Notes under the pieces: generated by a model | What the model was told of the DNA's origin: nothing | Seen by the model: only the letters and a program-made list of their open reading frames with translations | The model's database searches: none | Program-made: the position numbers and the translations under genes | DNA from: Serratia sp. DD3 | GTDB lineage: Bacteria > Pseudomonadota > Gammaproteobacteria > Enterobacterales > Enterobacteriaceae | Reading direction: 5' to 3' | DNA length: 64,000 nt | Assembly (NCBI RefSeq): GCF_000496755.2 | Contig: NZ_AYKS02000016.1 | Location: 146,726 to 210,725 of the forward strand | In this document: positions 58,631 through 64,000 of the stretch, in pieces | Numbering within the stretch: the first letter of the stretch is position 1 | Layout: every line of letters starts with the position of its first letter

Positions 58631-59098
58631 ATGCTCAAACAGGTAGAAATTTTCACCGACGGTTCCTGTCTCGGTAACCCGGGCCCCGGAGGTTATGGTG
58701 CAATCTTGCGTTATAAACAACATGAAAAAATGTTCAGTGCCGGTTATCACCTGACGACCAATAATCGTATGGAGTTGATGGCAGCCATTGTGGCGCTAGA
58801 AGCGCTCACTTCCCCTTGCGAAGTGGTTTTAAGCACTGATAGCCAATATGTACGCCAAGGGATCACTGGCTGGATCCATAACTGGAAAAAACGTGGCTGG
58901 AAAACCAGCGATAAAAAACCGGTAAAAAATATCGATCTCTGGCAACGTTTAGACTTGGCAATTACTCGTCATACCATTCACTGGCAATGGGTCAAAGGGC
59001 ATGCCGGGCATCCGGAAAACGAACGTTGCGACCAACTGGCGCGTGATGCAGCCGGTAACCCGACTCAAGATGATACGGGTTATCAGCCCGACACTTAA
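58631..59098 (+). CDS. rnhA: Ribonuclease HI
   Basis: Degrades the RNA strand of RNA-DNA hybrids. 155 residues, as in E. coli. Catalytic residues: [18 protein letters not shown] (Asp10), [17 protein letters not shown] (Glu48), [15 protein letters not shown] (Asp70), and [19 protein letters not shown] (His and Asp134). ATG 58631 is the family start; the frame extends upstream without a ribosome site. Its stop codon overlaps the stop of yafS on the other strand. Confidence 0.97.
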   Translation: MLKQVEIFTDGSCLGNPGPGGYGAILRYKQHEKMFSAGYHLTTNNRMELMAAIVALEALTSPCEVVLSTDSQYVRQGITGWIHNWKKRGWKTSDKKPVKNIDLWQRLDLAITRHTIHWQWVKGHAGHPENERCDQLARDAAGNPTQDDTGYQPDT

Positions 59099-59814
59099 GG
59101 CAACTTACGATAACTCTTTGTCGCGCCCACTGCGCGACTAAGAGAGGGGTTCCTGACCCCCATTTTCAGCAGCGTTGGGGTTAATGGCCGCGTCCTCTTG
59201 CGTGCCACAATGAGGCTGATGCAACCCAAGGCAGGTAAATGTGTACTCAAAAAAGTCCCGCCTTTACGCTGCCAAGGTACGACATGAAAGCGCATCTGCT
59301 CCAACACTTCGTAATTCAATAAACTAAGCCAATCCAGCAAACGCATTTGGGTAAACATGCGGCTGACATAAGGCTGGCGCTGACGTACTCCCGGGATCAA
59401 CTTGCCCATACCGAGTACACTGAAGGGGTTAAAACTACTTATCAGCAGCCAACCGTCATCAATTAACACGCGGTCAACCTCACGTAACAAGCGGTGTGGA
59501 TCATCAGCATAGGAAAGAGTATGAGCCAACAAACAGGCATCTACTGCCTTCGTGGCAAAGGGTAACTGGTATGGATCTGCCAGCACATGCAGGTTATTGC
59601 CTGACAACCCCACATTAACCTGATGCGAGATAACACACTTTTCGGTATCTAACTCGGTACTAAGGTTACCAATTTTCAACAAATGAAAACCAAACAGTTT
59701 TGACCACCAGGGTTGCAACTGCTGCTCTAGAGCCTCACGATAGTATTCCCCCCATGGTAGCGCTGCCCAGGTCTGTGGGCTGGTGAGCTTTTGTAGAGTA
59801 TGGGCTGGTTTCAT
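59095..59814 (-). CDS. yafS: SAM-dependent methyltransferase-family protein YafS
   Basis: 239 residues. Class I methyltransferase core: [12 protein letters not shown], then [40 protein letters not shown] and [15 protein letters not shown]. The usual GxGxG loop is weak (LLKIGNL), as in the E. coli protein, so activity is unproven. Starts 43 bp from gloB in divergent orientation; converges with rnhA with overlapping stops. Confidence 0.9.
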   Translation of the reverse strand: MKPAHTLQKLTSPQTWAALPWGEYYREALEQQLQPWWSKLFGFHLLKIGNLSTELDTEKCVISHQVNVGLSGNNLHVLADPYQLPFATKAVDACLLAHTLSYADDPHRLLREVDRVLIDDGWLLISSFNPFSVLGMGKLIPGVRQRQPYVSRMFTQMRLLDWLSLLNYEVLEQMRFHVVPWQRKGGTFLSTHLPALGCISLIVARKRTRPLTPTLLKMGVRNPSLSRAVGATKSYRKLP

Positions 59815-59856
59815 GTTTTATTATCTTCCTTCAGCCGTTGCCAACGAGAGGTCTCA

Positions 59857-60612
59857 ATGAATCTTATCAGCATTCCTGCTTTTCAGGACAATTACATTTG
59901 GTTATTGTGCGACTCACAAAGACATTGCGTTATCGTCGATCCTGGTGAGGCTAATCCGGTTCTTGAGGCGCTCTCCGATCTGAACCTAACCCCAGATGCA
60001 ATATTATTGACCCATCGCCATCGCGATCATGTCGCCGGCGTGCCAGATATTATCTCACGCTATCCCGGTTTAGCTGTCTATGGTCCACATGAAACCGCCA
60101 ACAAAGGGGCTAATCATCTGCTCAGTGCAGGGGATACTCTCAATATTGGTGGGCGCCAATTTACTGTGATCGCGGTTCCTGGACACACCTTGGAACACAT
60201 TGCTTTCTACAGCTCCCCTTACCTATTCTGTGGGGATACTATTTTCTCTGCCGGTTGCGGACGACTTTTTGAAGGGACAGCGGAGCAAATGTATGATTCA
60301 TTTCAACGACTCGCGCAACTCCCTGATGAAACCTTAATTTGTTGCGCACACGAATATACACTCTCAAATCTTAAGTTTGCCAGTAAGATTTTGCCACGAG
60401 ATGATCAAATTAGAACATATCAGGAGCAAGTTGAGATATTACGGGTAAAAGGAGAACCCAGCGTGCCCACAACGTTGCAATTAGAACGTAAAATAAATCT
60501 ATTCTTACGCTGCCATGATACTGATTTACAAAAAGAAATAGGCTTTGATTCACCCCCGGCACATCTTCATGAAGTTTTTTCCGAATTACGCCTGCGCAAG
60601 GATGCCTTCTAA
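59857..60612 (+). CDS. gloB: Hydroxyacylglutathione hydrolase (glyoxalase II)
   Basis: Metallo-beta-lactamase-fold thioesterase that splits S-lactoylglutathione in methylglyoxal detoxification. 251 residues from ATG 59857 behind GAGAGG; the open frame upstream is not used. Binuclear metal motif LTHRHRDH (His53, His55, Asp57, His58), [31 protein letters not shown] and [13 protein letters not shown]. The C-terminal substrate domain ends [12 protein letters not shown]. Confidence 0.97.
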   Translation: MNLISIPAFQDNYIWLLCDSQRHCVIVDPGEANPVLEALSDLNLTPDAILLTHRHRDHVAGVPDIISRYPGLAVYGPHETANKGANHLLSAGDTLNIGGRQFTVIAVPGHTLEHIAFYSSPYLFCGDTIFSAGCGRLFEGTAEQMYDSFQRLAQLPDETLICCAHEYTLSNLKFASKILPRDDQIRTYQEQVEILRVKGEPSVPTTLQLERKINLFLRCHDTDLQKEIGFDSPPAHLHEVFSELRLRKDAF

Positions 60613-60683
60613 CCTTTTAGTTGCGTTTTTTAGTAAAATAACGTATCATTGTTCGTCTTTTGAGCAACTAAATTGACATACAT

Positions 60684-62045
60684 ATGAAGACTAAAGCGAT
60701 AATTCTCGCCTCAGTCTTGCTAGTGGGTTGCCAGTCATCCAAGCAGGATACGCTGGTCCCAAAACAGCATGCACAGAGTCTGTCTTCGGCAGGTCAAGAA
60801 AGTGAAGCAGGAAAGTACACAGCAAGCTCAGCGCAGTGGCTAGGTAACAATAGCGCCGCGCAACAGGACCTGTGGAACTTCATTAGCGACGAGCTGAAGA
60901 TGGAGGTTCCGGAAAATTCCCGGATCCGTGAACAAAAGAGTAAATATTTAAAACATAAGAGCTATCTCCACGATGTAACATTACGGGCAGAGCCGTACAT
61001 GTACTTGATAGTCGAGCAGATTAAGAAACGTAATATGCCGATGGAACTGGTACTGCTACCCATAGTGGAGAGCGCTTTTGACCCTCACGCCACGTCGCAT
61101 GCCAATGCTGCGGGGTTATGGCAGATTGTGCCTAAAACGGGTCGCCACTATGGTTTGAAAAACAATCAGTGGTATGACGAACGCCGTGATGTTGTAGCCT
61201 CAACAACCGCTGCGCTTGATATGCTGGAACGGCTGAACCGCCTGTTTGACGGGGACTGGTTACTGACCATTGCCGCTTACAACAGTGGTGAAGGTCGTGT
61301 AATGCAAGCCGTTAAGGCGAACAAACGCCAAGGTAAGCCCACTGATTTCTGGTCATTGTCGCTTCCACGTGAAACGTTAATCTATGTGCCGAAAATGCTG
61401 GCACTCAGCGAGATCATCAAGCACAACCAAAAGTACGGTGTCAAATTACCAAAACCTGACGAAACCCGTGCATTGGCGCGTATTGATGTCGGGCAACAGA
61501 TTCAGCTCACTCAGGCAGCTGAGATGGCCGGGCTTTCGCTCACCAAGATGAAAGATTACAATCCAGGCTACAAAAAAGGTGTCACCGCACCCAATGGACC
61601 TCATTACATTATGGTCCCCCAAAAGAATGCGGCTCAGTTGAAAGATTCGCTATCTGATGGGCAGGTAACTGCGATATCGCCAAGTCGTCAGTCGACGAAT
61701 AACGCTGGTTTGTCAGGCAGTGATGTGTATAAGGTTCGTCCAGGTGATACATTAGCGGCTATCGCCAAACGTCTGTATGTGCAAACCCGTGATTTGCAGA
61801 CTTGGAACAACTTGACGGACAAGAGCTCGCTAAAAGTTGGACAAACATTGAAGGTCGCCAACAATAGCAGCAGTATCACCTATCAAGTCCGTAAAGGTGA
61901 CTCCCTTGACAGTATAGCGCGTCGTCATGGTGTTGATATTAGTGACGTAAAGCGTTGGAACTCAGCGCTCAGCAAAAATAACAGTCTGCAGCCAGGGCTT
62001 AAGTTGACCTTGTTTGTAAACAATAATAGCTCACCAGAGACTTAA
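60684..62045 (+). CDS. mltD: Membrane-bound lytic murein transglycosylase D
   Basis: Outer-membrane lipoprotein that cleaves peptidoglycan glycans. 453 residues: lipobox LLVGC (Cys16), SLT catalytic domain (LVLLPIVESAFDPHATSHAN with catalytic Glu, AAGLWQIVPKTGRHYGL, LLTIAAYNSGEGRVMQA), then two LysM peptidoglycan-binding repeats near residues 346-390 (YKVRPGDTLAAIAKRLYVQT) and 400-445 (YQVRKGDSLDSIARRHGVDI). Its own terminator follows. Confidence 0.97.
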   Translation: MKTKAIILASVLLVGCQSSKQDTLVPKQHAQSLSSAGQESEAGKYTASSAQWLGNNSAAQQDLWNFISDELKMEVPENSRIREQKSKYLKHKSYLHDVTLRAEPYMYLIVEQIKKRNMPMELVLLPIVESAFDPHATSHANAAGLWQIVPKTGRHYGLKNNQWYDERRDVVASTTAALDMLERLNRLFDGDWLLTIAAYNSGEGRVMQAVKANKRQGKPTDFWSLSLPRETLIYVPKMLALSEIIKHNQKYGVKLPKPDETRALARIDVGQQIQLTQAAEMAGLSLTKMKDYNPGYKKGVTAPNGPHYIMVPQKNAAQLKDSLSDGQVTAISPSRQSTNNAGLSGSDVYKVRPGDTLAAIAKRLYVQTRDLQTWNNLTDKSSLKVGQTLKVANNSSSITYQVRKGDSLDSIARRHGVDISDVKRWNSALSKNNSLQPGLKLTLFVNNNSSPET

Positions 62046-62060
62046 ATTTTCAGTCTCCCA

Positions 62061-62088
62061 AAAAAAGCATCTTTCGAGATGCTTTTTT
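62061..62088 (+). terminator. Terminator of mltD
   Basis: AAAAAAGCATCT-TTCG-AGATGCTTTTTT: a 12-bp perfect stem with a UUCG tetraloop and T run 16 bp after mltD; symmetric, so it can also serve yafD on the other strand. Confidence 0.95.
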
Positions 62089-62101
62089 TATTTCTATTGG
62101 G

Positions 62102-62896
62102 TTACCACTGTGACTTGTGCAACTCGGGACGGAACTCTACCAGTAACGGATTGTGATCTGAGGCTTGTGTCACCAACACCGAGGCGTCAGCCACCCGCAG
62201 ATTACGGTAGAAGATAAAGTCCAGGGGGCGGCCAAATGCCTTACTCCGATGATCGTGGGTAAAACTCACCTCACGCAATGCCATATCCCCAGCAAACTGA
62301 TATAAGGCATTAATACGCTTACGACTCCAAGCATTGAAGTCCCCAGCCAGAATCACCGGGCCTTGATGATAAGCAATCTGTTCCCCTAGTGAGGCTAACT
62401 GCTTACTGTAAACTTCAACACCAAGACTAAAGTTCACAGCATGAATATTCACCACCATCAGTAATTGATCATTATAAAGTGGATAAACCGTGATCAATGC
62501 CGACTTAGCCAGACGCAATAGAGGCTCACGTTCACGCAATGGACAGCAATAGACAGGGTGTGCTGCGGCCAGTGTCATCACACCAGAAGGATGTTGCGGT
62601 AACACGAAGGCAGGGACCTGATCAGTCGCCAGATAATTAGAGGTGGCAAAATTAACCAGTTCCGGCGTTGTCTGTGCCTCTTGTAGTAATACCAGTTGCG
62701 CTTCTTTACCAAAGCCCTTCAGTACCGAAAGCCAATCAGACCGCTGTTGCTTGAAGATATTCCATACCATCACGCGTAATACATCCGTCGCTGGCAATGC
62801 AGCACCAAGTGGTAACGGCTGATTAATGGCACCAGGGAAAATTCGCTCGGCTGGTTGCCCTGCAACATACCTCATTGCATAGGTTCTTTTCGGCAC
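62102..62896 (-). CDS. yafD: Endonuclease/exonuclease/phosphatase-family protein YafD
   Basis: 264 residues. EEP-fold motifs: [28 protein letters not shown] (Glu), [29 protein letters not shown] (Asp-Asn) and [11 protein letters not shown] (Asp-His). Similar along its length to E. coli YafD, which has been linked to egg-white/lysozyme-type stress survival in Salmonella; the substrate is unknown. GTG start at 62896 ([19 protein letters not shown]); the internal ATG at 62875 is the alternative. Confidence 0.92.
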   Translation of the reverse strand: MPKRTYAMRYVAGQPAERIFPGAINQPLPLGAALPATDVLRVMVWNIFKQQRSDWLSVLKGFGKEAQLVLLQEAQTTPELVNFATSNYLATDQVPAFVLPQHPSGVMTLAAAHPVYCCPLREREPLLRLAKSALITVYPLYNDQLLMVVNIHAVNFSLGVEVYSKQLASLGEQIAYHQGPVILAGDFNAWSRKRINALYQFAGDMALREVSFTHDHRSKAFGRPLDFIFYRNLRVADASVLVTQASDHNPLLVEFRPELHKSQW

Positions 62897-63473
62897 GTTG
62901 TTCGCCTATTTTCCATTCGGGTTAAACTGATAGCGGCATTACTATCCACGATATACCCGCCGCCGTTGAAGCTACAAGAGGTCTTGATGACTCTCGCTTA
63001 CCTCAGCCATTATTGACCAGGATTCTGACTCTTCATGCCGTTGTAACCGACCTAGAGTGCGAATGCGCTTGGGTATAGGTACAGTATACGCCTATACCTG
63101 CTGCCAGTACTGACTTTTAGGGATTATCCCGCTCTTTGTTATTAGGAAAAGACAGGCTGATTGCAATGAATAAAGCATATTGGCTCAAACAATTGATGAT
63201 GTGAAAATCAGTCCCCTATCACTAAAGTGATCAAGGAACAGTGAATTCAGCAAACCATATTGTCAAAATTTCAATCGAAATGGACGAAGATAGCGGTAAA
63301 ATCCCGGTATATCGGTGATGGTAACACGCACAAGAACACCTGATGAATGGGATTATGCTACTGAAAATGGGTCGTGAGATCATCTCACTGCATCGAAAAA
63401 TCGCTCACTAGTACAGGCTAATAAGCGTCGGTAATACTGAAGGAACAACAAGTTAAGGCAGTGAGTAATTTGA
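62897..63473. other. Spacer between yafD and the group II intron
   Basis: 577 bp with no intact gene. 62951-63080 looks like a diverged interspersed repeat. A short plus-strand stretch around 63345-63408 (MLLKMGREIISLHRKIAH, then stop) may be gene debris but is unrecognised. Confidence 0.4.
62951..63080. repeat. Interspersed palindromic element, copy 4 (doubtful)
   Basis: Begins ATATACCCGCCGCCGTTGAAG and ends GCGCTTGGGTATAGG, the same ATACCC...GGGTAT frame as the other copies, but the interior is largely different. Confidence 0.4.
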
Positions 63474-63546
63474 ATCGAGTAGGAGGCGGGATCGCTCCCG
63501 CCATCCTCTCACACCACCGTACGTACGGTTCCGTATACGGCGGTTC
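63474..63546 (-). ncRNA. Group II intron 3' end: domains V and VI
   Basis: On the minus strand, AACCGCCGTATACGG then AACCGTACGTACGGT (63503-63546) has the sequence and pairing of domain V. GGCGGGAGCGATCCCGCC followed by TCCTACTCGAT (63474-63503) fits domain VI, so the intron 3' splice site should be close to 63475. It lies just after the maturase stop, as usual. Confidence 0.75.
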
Positions 63547-63550
63547 ATTG

Positions 63551-64000
63551 TTAACACGGGAACTGCCGCTGTAAATCCAGTAATGATAATAATCCCGCAT
63601 CTATGAACCACTTCTTCCGGAAGGCTTGGTTCATGTGACTTGCCCCTGCGTTCCACCACGGACCGCGTTGGTTCGTCGCCGATAACCAGGCTCTTTTCTC
63701 CAGTAGTCCATTTCTCATCAACATTCTCGCTCGGGCATACGGCCTTTTCTTGTTCCGCCATATCAGGCACCGCAATTTTCTCCGTATCCAACTATCCAAC
63801 TCTTCCAGGCAACCTTTAACTTCGGTTAAACGGAAGTAGCTTGTCCAACCTCGTAGCACCGGGTTCAGTTCCCTCAGCACCGTCTTCAGCGATTGCGAGC
63901 CATTTCCCGTCGTCAGACTGCGGATTTTGCCCTTAAATCGCCTTACGCTGCTCTCTGCGATCTTCAGCCTTGTCACTTTATGGGCTGTTACACTGTATCC
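63551..64000 (-). CDS. Group II intron reverse transcriptase/maturase, C-terminal part (runs off the window)
   Basis: The frame is open to the right edge, so the reverse transcriptase domains lie outside. The visible ~149 residues are the maturase (X) domain: ESSVRRFKGKIRSLTTGN, VLRELNPVLRGWTSYFRLTE, LEELDSWIRRKLRCLIWRN and KKRPYARARMLMRNG, then HMNQAFRKKWFIDAGLLSLL. It helps intron folding, splicing and mobility. Domains V-VI follow directly, so this end of the intron looks intact. Confidence 0.9.
   Translation of the reverse strand, partial: GYSVTAHKVTRLKIAESSVRRFKGKIRSLTTGNGSQSLKTVLRELNPVLRGWTSYFRLTEVKGCLEELDSWIRRKLRCLIWRNKKRPYARARMLMRNGLLEKRAWLSATNQRGPWWNAGASHMNQAFRKKWFIDAGLLSLLDLQRQFPC

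Overview
The window is chromosomal DNA of an enterobacterium, most likely Yersiniaceae (Serratia/Yersinia type). This is inferred from gene order: tRNA-Thr(CGU), proA, proB, crl, frsA, gpt, pepD, dinB, then a complete Na+-NQR operon with apbE and nqrM, then yafK, yafJ, gmhA, fadE, and finally tRNA-Asp, dnaQ, rnhA, yafS, gloB, mltD and yafD. This is the E. coli 5-6 minute backbone with an nqr operon added next to dinB. No rRNA and no CRISPR array were seen.

Layout. 1-2.5 kb: the 3' part of a sugar-phosphate nucleotidyltransferase gene facing glgC. 2.8-13.2 kb: a complete N-acetylgalactosamine regulon. kbaZ-agaV-agaW-agaE-agaF-agaA encodes a mannose-family PTS, the deacetylase and the aldolase subunit. 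agaS-kbaY, followed by a periplasmic alpha-galactosidase-like glycosidase, forms a second unit. Divergent agaR is the repressor, and AgaR-type operators lie before both units. Together these genes could free terminal alpha-linked galactosaminides, import and phosphorylate them, and convert them to triose phosphates.

13.3-22.9 kb is accessory: lpxP, a yafN antitoxin with a yafO toxin gene broken by a 26-bp tandem duplication, a GlcG-like secreted protein, an IS remnant, a LysR regulator, ycaC, a 412-residue repetitive protein of unknown function, a two-CDGSH iron-sulfur protein, and three tandem paralogues of a small secreted NTF2-like protein. An integrase tail sits beside tRNA-Thr.

23-45.5 kb is mostly housekeeping. 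It is interrupted at 30.2-33.2 kb by a segment flanked by exact 29-bp direct repeats that holds a secreted hydrolase, a membrane AraC regulator, a gene remnant and an IS1-type fragment. 45.9-52.5 kb: fadE with a FadR-like site, then melR and melAB with an inverted pair of probable MelR sites. 52.5-57.4 kb: an autotransporter tail remnant and a tightly packed three-gene unit of unknown function (PcfJ-like, DUF1266-like and DUF4034/Sel1-like proteins) just before tRNA-Asp. This unit is the best candidate for an undescribed system here. 57.6-62.9 kb returns to backbone. The right edge holds the 3' end of a group II intron with its maturase.
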